A DNA stretch of 17,591 nt from the NCBI GenBank assembly GCA_963632825.1, contig CAVGWF010000088.1, positions 1 through 17,591 on the forward strand. The letters run 5' to 3'. Numbering within the stretch: position 1 is the stretch's first letter; each line of letters starts with the position of its first letter. Shown piece after piece: positions 1 to 7,436 of the stretch. The notes under the pieces were generated by a model that saw only the letters and a list, made by a program, of their open reading frames with translations, ran no database searches and was not told the DNA's origin. The position numbers were made by a program, and so were the translations under genes. Origin of the DNA: F23-B02 sp963632825. Lineage in GTDB: Bacteria > Bacillota > Clostridia > Oscillospirales > Oscillospiraceae.

Positions 1-2
1 AG

Positions 3-1946
3 AACAAGATCTTCGGTATCTGCAACTGCGCAGTCGGCGTCTGCAACGCACTGCGCACCTCCCAGCTGTTCAACACCCCGAACCTCTCCGCATCGGCATA
101 TACCGCCGAGTCCGATCCCGAAAAGTGCGTGGCATGCGGCAAGTGCGTCGAGACCTGTCCTGCGGGCGCGGTACGCCTCGGACAGAAGCTGTGCACCCAG
201 TCCGGTCCGATCGAGTATCCCCATCACGAGCTGCCCGACGATACACAGTGGGGCGAGGATCACTGGAACAAGAACTACAAGAACGAGAACGGCTCCATCC
301 AGACCTGGCCGACCGGCACCGCACCCTGCAAGGTCGCATGCCCGGCTCACATCGCCGTTCAGGGCTATATAAAGATGGCAGCCGACGGCCGCTATGCAGA
401 CGCACTCAAGCTCATCAAGAAGGATAACCCCTTCCCCGCGGTCTGCGGCAGCATCTGCCGTAAGTACTGCGAGGACGCATGCACCCGCGGCACCGTCGAC
501 GAGCCTCTGGCAATCGACGAGATCAAGAAGTTTATTGCCGAGCAGGACATGAAGGCAGAGCACCGCTATGTGCCGCCCATGGTCTCCTGCACTCACGAGA
601 AGTTTGACCAGAAGATCGCCATCATCGGCGCCGGCCCTGCCGGTATGTCCTGCGCATACTTCCTCGCCATCGAGGGCTACAGCCCGGTCGTATTCGAGAA
701 GGAAGCCGTCCCCGGCGGCATGCTCGTAAACGGCATCCCCTCCTTCCGTATCGGTAAGGACATCGTAAAGAGCGAGATCGACGTCCTGCGCGAGATGGGC
801 GTAGAGTTCCGCTGCGGTGTTGAGGTCGGCAAGGACATCACCATCCAGCAGCTGCGTGACGAGGGCTTCAAGGCCTTCTATGTTGCGGTCGGCCTCCAGA
901 AGGCCGCAAAGCTGAACATTCCGGGCGAGGAGCTCAAGGGTGTTCTGGGCGGTCTCGACTTCCTGCGCGCCGTCAACAGCGGCAAGACCAAGAAGCTCAG
1001 CGGCGACGTGGTCGTCATCGGCGGCGGCAACGCAGCAATCGATGTTGCGCGCGCAGCACGCCGCCTGACCAAGGGCAGCGTCAATATGTACTGCCTTGAG
1101 AAGGACGAGGAGATGCCCACCGTTCCCGACGAGAAGAACGCCGGCATAGCCGACGGCGTCGTCATCAACAACTCCTGGGCGCCCAAGGTCGTTATAGGCG
1201 AGGACGGCAAGGTCACTGCCATAGAGCTCATGCGCTGCACCTCCGTGCGCAATGCAGAGGGCAAGTTCGCACCCGTTTATGACGAGAGCGAGACCATCAC
1301 CGTACCCTGCTCCAACGTTCTGGTCGCAATCGGCCAGCGCTCCGAGTATGGCTCCGTCCTCGCAGGCACCATGGCTGAGACACCCGACGGCAGCCTCATC
1401 GACCACGATGCAGTCACCTTCCAGACCGAGGAGAAGGACATCTTCGTCGGCGGCGACTGTGCGACCGGTCCGAAGTACACCATCGACGCGATCGCATCCG
1501 GCCGCGAGGGCGCGGTTTCCATCCACCGCTTCGTAAATGTCGGTCAGACCCTGACGATCCACCGCAACCTGCGCGAGTTCAAGGAGCTTGACAAGCAGAA
1601 CATCGCTCTGCCCGCAGAGAAGTTCAAGAAGCCGGCACGCGCCGAGGTCGCCATCGACTCCAAGAAGGTGCTCACCATGCAGGATGATCGCGTCACCTTC
1701 ACCGAGGAGCAGATCAAGTCCGAGGCCTCCCGCTGCCTGAGCTGCGGCCGCAGTGTCGTAGACCCGAACAAGTGCATCGGCTGTGGCATCTGCACCACCA
1801 AGTGCGAGTTCGACGCTATCCACCTAAAGCGCAACCGCCCGCAGAACAGCAAGATGATCCCCGCCGAGGACAAGTTCAAGGCGATCGGACCCTACGCTGC
1901 AAAGCGCCAGGTAAAGATAATCAAGAAGCAGCTTTCCGGCAAGTAA
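3..1946 (+). CDS. Ferredoxin/GltD-type NAD(P)H:acceptor oxidoreductase, 5'-truncated
   Basis: The reading frame is open from the left edge, so the true start lies outside; 647 residues are visible. Domain order: a Cys-rich stretch (CNC...VC, residues 7-14); a 4Fe-4S motif CVACGKCVETCP at about 42-53; the Fe-S domain typical of the glutamate synthase small subunit (CKVACP, then VCGSICRKYCEDAC, about 109-160); an FAD Rossmann motif GAGPAG at about 209-214; an NAD(P) motif GGGNAA near 340; a GGDC FAD contact; and a C-terminal ferredoxin motif CIGCGICTTKC. This is the COG0493 family of soluble flavoproteins that move electrons between NAD(P)H and ferredoxin or a partner enzyme. Codon use is strongly biased to C/G-ending codons, suggesting high expression. 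No partner catalytic subunit is visible, so the acceptor is unknown. hypA and hypB follow directly, which hints at a nickel enzyme upstream (inference). Confidence 0.9.
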   Translation, partial: NKIFGICNCAVGVCNALRTSQLFNTPNLSASAYTAESDPEKCVACGKCVETCPAGAVRLGQKLCTQSGPIEYPHHELPDDTQWGEDHWNKNYKNENGSIQTWPTGTAPCKVACPAHIAVQGYIKMAADGRYADALKLIKKDNPFPAVCGSICRKYCEDACTRGTVDEPLAIDEIKKFIAEQDMKAEHRYVPPMVSCTHEKFDQKIAIIGAGPAGMSCAYFLAIEGYSPVVFEKEAVPGGMLVNGIPSFRIGKDIVKSEIDVLREMGVEFRCGVEVGKDITIQQLRDEGFKAFYVAVGLQKAAKLNIPGEELKGVLGGLDFLRAVNSGKTKKLSGDVVVIGGGNAAIDVARAARRLTKGSVNMYCLEKDEEMPTVPDEKNAGIADGVVINNSWAPKVVIGEDGKVTAIELMRCTSVRNAEGKFAPVYDESETITVPCSNVLVAIGQRSEYGSVLAGTMAETPDGSLIDHDAVTFQTEEKDIFVGGDCATGPKYTIDAIASGREGAVSIHRFVNVGQTLTIHRNLREFKELDKQNIALPAEKFKKPARAEVAIDSKKVLTMQDDRVTFTEEQIKSEASRCLSCGRSVVDPNKCIGCGICTTKCEFDAIHLKRNRPQNSKMIPAEDKFKAIGPYAAKRQVKIIKKQLSGK

Positions 1947-1965
1947 TCAGTCCCGGAGCAAAGTC

Positions 1966-1995
1966 AAAGGTGCGGGGCACTCCCCGCACCTTTTT
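1966..1995 (+). terminator. Perfect-stem intrinsic terminator between oxidoreductase and hypA
   Basis: A 12-bp perfect stem (1966-1977 with 1982-1993) encloses a 4-nt loop and ends in TTTTT. Only 15 nt separate it from the hypA start, leaving no room for a complete promoter after it. It probably lets a fraction of transcripts through, or hypA is driven from inside the upstream gene. Confidence 0.85.
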
Positions 1996-2010
1996 CAGAA
2001 AGGAAAAACC

Positions 2011-2355
2011 ATGCACGAGCTCAGTATTGTGACCTATGTGATCGAACAGGTCGATAAGATAGCAAAGGAAAACTCTCTTACTGATATCCAGTCGGTGACG
2101 CTGGAGTTCGGCGAGGTATCGGGCATCGTGCCGGAGTATCTTGCCGACTGCTGGAAGTGGTATGCCAAGAAGACCCCGCTGATAGAGCACACGGAGTTCA
2201 AATACGAGATCATTCCGGCGATCACATGGTGCGATGACTGCAAGAGCACCTACTCAACGCTTCAGTACGGCAAGACCTGCCCCCACTGCGGCAGCGGAAA
2301 AACATGGCTCCAGCAGGGTCAGGAAATGAATATAAAGGAAATAGTCGCCTGTTGA
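2011..2355 (+). CDS. hypA: Hydrogenase/urease-type nickel metallochaperone HypA
   Basis: A 114-aa protein of the usual HypA length. It starts with MHELS, in which His2 is the conserved nickel ligand of the family. The structural zinc site is complete, with two CxxC pairs at Cys74/Cys77 and Cys90/Cys93. HypA works with the GTPase HypB to deliver Ni(II) to nickel enzyme precursors in the cytoplasm, classically [NiFe] hydrogenase and in some bacteria urease. The ATG is preceded by GAAAGGA at good spacing, and hypB follows after 16 nt. No hypC, D, E or F and no hydrogenase subunit is in the window, so the client enzyme is unknown. Identification is firm; the client is open. Confidence 0.95.
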   Translation: MHELSIVTYVIEQVDKIAKENSLTDIQSVTLEFGEVSGIVPEYLADCWKWYAKKTPLIEHTEFKYEIIPAITWCDDCKSTYSTLQYGKTCPHCGSGKTWLQQGQEMNIKEIVAC

Positions 2356-2371
2356 CTAAGGGGAGATACTT

Positions 2372-3043
2372 ATGGGACAGTATAAGGTCTATGAGATAAA
2401 GCAGAATATTTTCAAGGCAAACGATGATGCGGCCGATGTTCTGCGCGCCGAAATGAAGAAAAACAGATGCTTCATGCTCAACCTCATGTCGTCGCCCGGC
2501 AGCGGTAAGACGACTACCCTCACGCGCACGATAGAGCGGCTGTGCGGCGAGATGAACATCGGCATCATGGAGGCGGATATTGACTCCGATGTCGATGCCG
2601 AGCGCATATCGAACACGGGCGTAAAAAAGGTCATTCAGCTGCACACCGGCGGGATGTGCCACCTTGACGCAGATATGAGCCGTCAGGGACTTGAGGAGAT
2701 GGGCACGGACGAGCTTGATCTCGTTGTGCTCGAAAATGTCGGCAACCTTGTGTGTCCGGCGGAGTTCGACACCGGCGCGGCGAAAAACGCGATGATACTC
2801 TCCGTTCCGGAGGGTCATGACAAGCCGCTCAAATACCCGCTTATTTTTCGGGTCTGCGACGCGCTGATCATAAACAAGATCGACGTTCTGCCGTATTTCG
2901 ATTTCGATATGGAAAAGGTCACACAGTTTGCAAAAATGCGCAATCCCGATATAAAAATATTCCCCATCAGCGCCAAAACCGGCGAGGGTGTGGACGCGTG
3001 GTGCGATTGGCTGCGCGCTCAGGCCGCCGAGTGGAATGCCTGA
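2372..3043 (+). CDS. hypB: Hydrogenase nickel incorporation GTPase HypB
   Basis: A 223-aa SIMIBI-class GTPase. The P-loop SSPGSGKTT lies at 40-48, an acidic switch region (EADIDSD) at about 67-73, the G-domain metal site with Cys96-His97 in GGMCHLDA, a second conserved Cys in ENVGNLVCPA (Cys128), and the guanine-specificity motif NKID at 168-171. It uses GTP hydrolysis to pass nickel from HypA to the target. The N-terminal high-affinity CxxCGC nickel motif of E. coli HypB is absent, as in many HypB proteins, so nickel binding should rest on the G-domain site. The ribosome binding site AAGGGGAG lies between hypA and hypB, which evidently form one operon. Confidence 0.95.
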   Translation: MGQYKVYEIKQNIFKANDDAADVLRAEMKKNRCFMLNLMSSPGSGKTTTLTRTIERLCGEMNIGIMEADIDSDVDAERISNTGVKKVIQLHTGGMCHLDADMSRQGLEEMGTDELDLVVLENVGNLVCPAEFDTGAAKNAMILSVPEGHDKPLKYPLIFRVCDALIINKIDVLPYFDFDMEKVTQFAKMRNPDIKIFPISAKTGEGVDAWCDWLRAQAAEWNA

Positions 3044-3056
3044 TAAACAGATAAGG

Positions 3057-3085
3057 CAAAAGAGTCAACGATGTTGGCTCTTTTG
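3057..3085 (+). terminator. Hairpin after hypB, probable terminator
   Basis: A 13-bp stem (one G-T pair) with a 3-nt loop starts 14 nt after the hypB stop. The 3' arm contains CTCTTTTG, but no long T-tract follows, so termination may be incomplete. Confidence 0.6.
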
Positions 3086-3121
3086 GCGCAATTATAAAGA
3101 CACATATAAGCGGCGTGTATA

Positions 3122-3149
3122 TTGTATTCCACCGCAAAAGCGTTAAAAT
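3122..3149 (+). promoter_or_regulatory. Possible SigA promoter for the dehydratase-like operon
   Basis: TTGTAT (3122-3127) and TAAAAT (3144-3149) are separated by 16 bp, in the 176-nt gap after hypB. The -10 box fits well and the -35 box is weak. The predicted leader to the 3220 start is about 65 nt. Confidence 0.4.
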
Positions 3150-3219
3150 AATAACAGTCCGTGCAATGCGGATGTTGTTTTTATCAAAGTAAGATGAAGG
3201 TTAACGAACGGAGAAGATT

Positions 3220-4416
3220 ATGAAAGATTTAAAGCATCTGCTGTATTTTGAGAACCTCCTTCAGGAGGCTCAGAATGAGCTTGTCCTGCAGGCGCAGAGC
3301 GAAGGAAGGATATGCGTGGCTTATGTCTGCGAGAACACCCCCGAGCCGCTGCTGAACCTGCCGGGCGCATTCTCGGCAAGACTTCGCGCACCGCGCACGG
3401 GCTCCATGGAAATGGCGACATATTACATGACGAGTTTCCTGTGCGAGTACAGCCGCGCCCTGCTCGAGCGAGCGATCGAGGGCGGCTTCAACTTCGCCGA
3501 CTGCATAACCGCACCAGACGGCTGCACGATGATGAACAGGGCCGTTGAGAATATGGAGCTTCTCAAGGCCATCGGCAAGGACAAGGAAAAGTTTTTCTAC
3601 GAGTACATGGAGATACCCATGAAGGCCGACGACAACGGCCTTGCGCTCTACACACTCCAGTGCAAAAACCACATACTTACGCCTCTGCATGAAAATTACG
3701 GCATCGACATTTCCGACGAGGCGATCCGCAAGGCCGTTGCCGAGCATAACCGCGTGTGCGAGCTCATCCGCGCCATCGGCGAGTTCAGAAAGGGCGATAA
3801 GCCCCGCATCACGGGCTACGAGTTCCATGTAATCACGCTGGCTACATATGTTGCGCCCAAGTATCTTCTCATCGACAAGCTCGAGGAGACGCTTGCAGAG
3901 CTCAAGACCCGCGAGCCCGAGGAGAAGGACTACCGCGCAAGACTGCTGGTCGTTGGCTCGGAGGTCGACGATATCGACTTTATAAAGCTCATCGAGAGCA
4001 CCGGCGCCTATGTCTGCGCCGACCGCTTCTGCTACGGCTCACTTCCCGGCAGAAATCCCATAGAGCTTAACGATGATGAGGACGCGCTCACGCAGATCTG
4101 CCGCCAGTACATGTACCGCGGTCAGTGCCCGAGATATATGAATACCGCGAAGATGAACGGCCGCCGCGAGTATGTAAACGAGCTTGCCAAGGAATATTCC
4201 GCCGACGGCATCATATACGAGCAGATAAAGTTCTGCGACCCGTGGGCTTACGAGCGCATGATGGGCTCGCATATCCTGCACGACGACTACGGTTACCCCG
4301 TGCTCTCGGTCGACCGCCCGTACAACATCTCGTCCTCAGGTCAGATGCGTACCCGCGTTCAGGCCTTTGTCGAGAGCGTTGAGATCAAGAAGATTCAGGG
4401 AGGGGAAAACAAATGA
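3220..4416 (+). CDS. 2-hydroxyacyl-CoA dehydratase/benzoyl-CoA reductase family subunit (beta-like)
   Basis: A 398-aa protein of the HgdB/HadC/BcrC-type family. Family landmarks seen: an early TPE segment (residues 40-42), a CEYSRA segment with Cys75, GCTMMNR with Cys102 (equivalent to the usual SCD..R ligand), KFCDPW with Cys339, and the near-diagnostic GQMRTRVQAF at 374-383. Cys75, Cys102 and Cys339 are candidate [4Fe-4S] ligands, by analogy. Members form heterodimers that use a low-potential electron to dehydrate 2-hydroxyacyl-CoA or reduce aromatic acyl-CoA. The gene overlaps the next one by 4 nt (ATGA), implying translational coupling and a fixed subunit ratio. The ribosome binding site is GGAGAAG. 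Substrate cannot be read from sequence. No ATP-dependent activator (HgdC/FldI type) is in the window. Confidence 0.85.
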   Translation: MKDLKHLLYFENLLQEAQNELVLQAQSEGRICVAYVCENTPEPLLNLPGAFSARLRAPRTGSMEMATYYMTSFLCEYSRALLERAIEGGFNFADCITAPDGCTMMNRAVENMELLKAIGKDKEKFFYEYMEIPMKADDNGLALYTLQCKNHILTPLHENYGIDISDEAIRKAVAEHNRVCELIRAIGEFRKGDKPRITGYEFHVITLATYVAPKYLLIDKLEETLAELKTREPEEKDYRARLLVVGSEVDDIDFIKLIESTGAYVCADRFCYGSLPGRNPIELNDDEDALTQICRQYMYRGQCPRYMNTAKMNGRREYVNELAKEYSADGIIYEQIKFCDPWAYERMMGSHILHDDYGYPVLSVDRPYNISSSGQMRTRVQAFVESVEIKKIQGGENK

Positions 4417-5984
4417 GCAATAAGAGAATAGGCTGCAAGGACTTCGGCAAGGTCTATCTTGAAGGCAAGCGCTACAGAAGCCGCCGTGAGTGGCGCGGCG
4501 TTGCCGACACGCTTTATGATTACTCAAGATGGCTTTACAACTGGGTAAACATGTTCAGGATCGTTCTTGCAAAGCCCCGCAATATAAAGGCCATGTTCCG
4601 TTACCGCTGGATGTCCAGCTATCTGGCGGTTCCCATGATGATCGACCGCCACACTCAGGGACTGCGCGGTGAGCATCTGCGCATCTGCCATGCAGAGCAG
4701 GATGTCATCGTTGAGGATGTTGCAAAGCTTCTTGACAAGCTCTTCCGCGGTGACCGCCGTATCGGCAACGACACGGAGTTTTCCAAGAAGGTCGTGCTCA
4801 TAGACGAAAACGAGATGCAGTCGGTCATGATGGGCTTCCCGACCGTTGTTCCCCTCAGCCGCGAGATCGCTTCTACCTATATTCCCGTATTGCTCGATCA
4901 GCGTGCGGCGATACATTACATTGATGTTGCCCAGCAGTACGGTCTGGCGGGCGATGTTTGCCCGATGCCCGAGGCGGAGGCCGGCGTTTCCATAGACGAC
5001 GATGCACCCATCCTCGGCTGCTGCGCGGTGCAGTGCAACACCACCTGCGACGGCTCGCTGCTCAGCAACGGCGTTATCTCAAAGCGCATGGAGCTTGAGG
5101 ACGGCATACCGGTGTTCCAGCTTGCGGCTCCGCTGCGCCACATGAACGAGGATGTTCAGGAGTATGCGGCGCAGGAGGTGCGCAACGCCATAGCCTTCAT
5201 CGAGGAGCACACCGGCGAGAAGTGGGACTGGGATTACTACTTTGAGTGTGCAAAGCGCGTAAACTATGCTACCAAGTGCCGCGTCGAGTGGCTCGAAATG
5301 AGCAAGTCACCCTATCCGCAGGTGTTCGGCTCAAACCTCGCGCTTTACACCGAAACAAACTATATGGCGATCAGCGGCAGACTCCCCATATTTGAAAAGA
5401 CCGACCGCAAGATCATGAAGCTTGCCGAAAAGGCGTATAAGAAAAAGGCCATGGCAGCCAACGAGTACCGCCACAGAGCCATCGTATGGGGCGTGCAGTC
5501 GCATTACTACATGGATATGCTCGTGTGGATGCTCAACTGCTGGGGCATCGTTCCTCTGACCGATATGCTGTCGATGGACAACACCAGGATGATCGCCGAG
5601 GAGGACACTCCCGAGAACCGCGAGCAGGCGATGTACGACATAGCCATGCTCACCGAAAAGATGATCATGCGCAACCGTACCCACGGCGGCTACAAGGTAC
5701 TGCTCGACGACCTCTGGGAGTTTGTCGAGGAGTTCAACGCCGACATGGTAATACTCTGGGAGCACATGAGCTGCAAGGCGCTCGACGGTATGCACGGCAT
5801 GTTCGAGGAGCGCGCACGCGAGCTGGGCATCCATCTTGTCTGGGTCTCCCACGACCTGTTTGACCCGCGTGTTGTCTCCCGTCAGGGCGTGCGCGACCAG
5901 ATAAACACCTACATGCGCACCGTTATGGGCGAGGAGCCCGTTGACCCGACGCTTGAGGTCCTCCCTGACGAGGAATCGTGGTAA
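4413..5984 (+). CDS. 2-hydroxyacyl-CoA dehydratase family subunit, long alpha-like form
   Basis: A 523-aa partner of the preceding subunit. Likely cluster ligands are Cys183 (DVCPMPEAEAG), one Cys of the cluster at 203-212 (GCCAVQCNTTCD), and Cys454 (HMSCKALDG). The end (IHLVWVSHDLFDPR, then QINTYMRTVM) matches the family C-terminus. Compared with usual alpha subunits of roughly 400-480 aa it has an N-terminal extension of about 90 residues, basic and aromatic, with no known motif I can see. Five Cys close together at 203-212 is also more than one [4Fe-4S] ligand requires. It could be a true 2-hydroxyacyl-CoA dehydratase, an aryl-CoA reductase relative or an uncharacterised branch. The family assignment is solid and the reaction is not. 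Confidence 0.82.
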   Translation: MSNKRIGCKDFGKVYLEGKRYRSRREWRGVADTLYDYSRWLYNWVNMFRIVLAKPRNIKAMFRYRWMSSYLAVPMMIDRHTQGLRGEHLRICHAEQDVIVEDVAKLLDKLFRGDRRIGNDTEFSKKVVLIDENEMQSVMMGFPTVVPLSREIASTYIPVLLDQRAAIHYIDVAQQYGLAGDVCPMPEAEAGVSIDDDAPILGCCAVQCNTTCDGSLLSNGVISKRMELEDGIPVFQLAAPLRHMNEDVQEYAAQEVRNAIAFIEEHTGEKWDWDYYFECAKRVNYATKCRVEWLEMSKSPYPQVFGSNLALYTETNYMAISGRLPIFEKTDRKIMKLAEKAYKKKAMAANEYRHRAIVWGVQSHYYMDMLVWMLNCWGIVPLTDMLSMDNTRMIAEEDTPENREQAMYDIAMLTEKMIMRNRTHGGYKVLLDDLWEFVEEFNADMVILWEHMSCKALDGMHGMFEERARELGIHLVWVSHDLFDPRVVSRQGVRDQINTYMRTVMGEEPVDPTLEVLPDEESW

Positions 5985-6003
5985 TCGAAAGGAGATAAGA
6001 AAA

Positions 6004-6171
6004 ATGTCAAAGCTTATAACTGCCGCGAAAAAGCTGTCGCTTGCAGGAACCGCTTTTTTTGCCGTGACCTTTGCCGTGTATTACTTCAATCTTGATATGA
6101 AGCTTACTGCGGCAATGGAGCCGGTGCTCAACTATTTCTATGACAGGGTAGACCGCGACCAGCACCTGTGA
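6004..6171 (+). CDS. 55-aa single-pass membrane protein in the dehydratase-like operon
   Basis: A small protein with a basic N-terminus (SKLITAAKK), one hydrophobic segment at about 11-30 rich in Ala, Phe and Tyr, and a charged tail (YDRVDRDQHL). Most likely N-in, a single transmembrane helix with a short outside or inside tail. The ATG at 6004 is chosen because AAAGGAGA sits just upstream; an in-frame TTG at 5941 lies inside the preceding gene. It follows the large dehydratase-like subunit by 19 nt and ends before a strong terminator, so it is the last gene of that operon. I do not recognise the family. It might anchor the Fe-S enzyme pair to the membrane (speculation). Confidence 0.72.
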   Translation: MSKLITAAKKLSLAGTAFFAVTFAVYYFNLDMKLTAAMEPVLNYFYDRVDRDQHL

Positions 6172-6207
6172 TATGAAGACATATATAATTAAATTAACAA
6201 TTTAAGC

Positions 6208-6235
6208 AAAAACCGCTCCGGCCGGAGCGGTTTTT
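6208..6235. terminator. Bidirectional terminator between convergent transcripts
   Basis: A GC-rich palindrome (7-8 bp stem, 6213-6230) is flanked by AAAAA on the left and TTTTT on the right, so it reads as a hairpin plus T-tract on both strands. It ends the dehydratase-like operon on + and can catch the - strand dehydrogenase transcript. Confidence 0.9.
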
Positions 6236-6253
6236 CGTTTAACATACTGAGCG

Positions 6254-6279
6254 TCCGGACAGGCAAGAACCTGCCCGGA
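6254..6279. other. Hairpin 14 nt past the dehydrogenase stop
   Basis: TCCGG-a-CAGG pairs with CCTG-c-CCGGA around a 6-nt loop, ten pairs with one mismatch. No T-tract follows on either strand, so it may stabilise the 3' end of the - strand transcript rather than terminate it. Confidence 0.4.
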
Positions 6280-6292
6280 TGTTCTTTTACCT

Positions 6293-7381
6293 TTATTTGC
6301 TCTTTACATAGCGGTTCATCGGGTGGACCATGTATTCGTTGTACGGGAACTGATCCGTGGTAACATAACCGGCGGGAGCGTCGATAAGCTGCGGAATGCG
6401 GTTTACAAGCGTTGCGCAGGTAAGCTCGACAGTTGCGGGCTGATTGACGATGCAGGTGGTCTCCGGCTCACCGTAGAGCGTCCAAACATTCTTGTCGGTC
6501 TCCTCGGGATTATATATCTTGCCGACGCACTCGGTCACGAGCGTAATGCCCTCCTCGGTCTCGGTGGTCACGATGGCGCGCATACCGGTAGCGTCTCCGG
6601 CTTTAACGACCATGCCGAGCGTTTCGGACTTGAGATCCTCCTTGTCAACGCAGGGGATGCACTTCTGTGTCTGTGATGTTATGTGCAGACCCATCTTGCT
6701 GCAAAGCCAGCCGTTCTGATTCCACATATACGAGGGGACATACCTGCCGCTTTCCACAAGCTCCTTCATCTCGTCCGACGGAGTTTCGTTGTAGCAGCCA
6801 ATGGTTTTGTTGAACTCGTCAATCGTGAGCCCTGCGCCGTGACCCTCCGCAAGGGCTGCACCGTAGTCCTCTACATTGTACCAGCTGCTGCCCTCAATCT
6901 TGGTTATTTTGTGCGAGGAGCCCGCAAGGTTCGTGACCATCGTGCCCCAGTACAGGTCACAGTAGCCGACGCCCGTGAGCGTGCAGCCGCCCTCCTTTGC
7001 CAGCCTGTCAAGCTTCGCGGTGAGGGCGGGGGAGGAGTTCCAAGGATACAGAGCCTCCTCGCAGGTGGTGATGGCGTTAACGCCGTGTTTTGCACAAATA
7101 GTAAAAATATCCTCCAACTCGGCAACCGTGCTGCGTGTTGCGATAATGCAGACATCAGGCTTAAGCTCGCCAATGCGCCTGTCGGCATCCGCGGAATTTT
7201 CAACGGTAATGCCGACATGAGGGAAGCCGCCGCCGATTATCTCCGAAACATCCTTGCCGATGTGACCCTTGTTGCGGCAGAATGCACCGACCAGCTCGCC
7301 GTCATGTTCAATGACATAACGCATAAGATAGCGGCTCATTTTGCCTGCACCGTACTGAACGACTCTTATTTTGCGATCCAT
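6293..7381 (-). CDS. NAD(P)-dependent dehydrogenase, 2,4-diaminopentanoate dehydrogenase-like
   Basis: A 362-aa protein with an N-terminal Rossmann fold: IRVVQYGAGKMSRYLMR with the dinucleotide motif GAGKM at 11-15, then the strand CIIATRSTVAE. The fold and length fit the dihydrodipicolinate reductase-like amine dehydrogenase family that includes 2,4-diaminopentanoate dehydrogenase (ornithine fermentation). The N-terminal motif differs from what I recall of characterised Ord proteins and none of the other ornithine-degradation genes (ora, ort, orr) are nearby, so the substrate is uncertain. The ATG follows AAGGAGGC at ideal spacing. It is a single-gene unit with its own near-consensus promoter and a terminator, and carries a dyad in its leader. 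Its link to the neighbouring dehydratase-like and lar genes is unproven. Confidence 0.75.
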   Translation of the reverse strand: MDRKIRVVQYGAGKMSRYLMRYVIEHDGELVGAFCRNKGHIGKDVSEIIGGGFPHVGITVENSADADRRIGELKPDVCIIATRSTVAELEDIFTICAKHGVNAITTCEEALYPWNSSPALTAKLDRLAKEGGCTLTGVGYCDLYWGTMVTNLAGSSHKITKIEGSSWYNVEDYGAALAEGHGAGLTIDEFNKTIGCYNETPSDEMKELVESGRYVPSYMWNQNGWLCSKMGLHITSQTQKCIPCVDKEDLKSETLGMVVKAGDATGMRAIVTTETEEGITLVTECVGKIYNPEETDKNVWTLYGEPETTCIVNQPATVELTCATLVNRIPQLIDAPAGYVTTDQFPYNEYMVHPMNRYVKSK

Positions 7382-7406
7382 ATAATTGCCTCCTTGCTAT
7401 TCAAAT

Positions 7407-7427
7407 TGGTTATTAATTTAACAACCA
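7407..7427. promoter_or_regulatory. Dyad in the dehydrogenase leader, possible operator
   Basis: A 21-bp inverted repeat of form TGGTTATTAA-T-TTAACAACCA, with one mismatched pair, lies about 3-23 nt downstream of the predicted transcription start. Position and symmetry suit a repressor site. Confidence 0.45.
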
Positions 7428-7436
7428 TACAAGACC

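Noticed and set aside
129..1946. GTG at 129 as the start of the oxidoreductase
   Set aside because: The frame is open back to the window edge and the GTG sits inside a ferredoxin motif (CVACGKC), so the gene begins upstream.
2222..2818. 198-codon open frame on - opposite hypB
   Set aside because: Shadow of hypA/hypB, whose metal and GTP motifs are certain.
5941..6003. Longer form of the 55-aa membrane protein starting at TTG 5941
   Set aside because: It lies inside the large dehydratase-like gene and lacks a ribosome binding site; ATG 6004 has AAAGGAGA.
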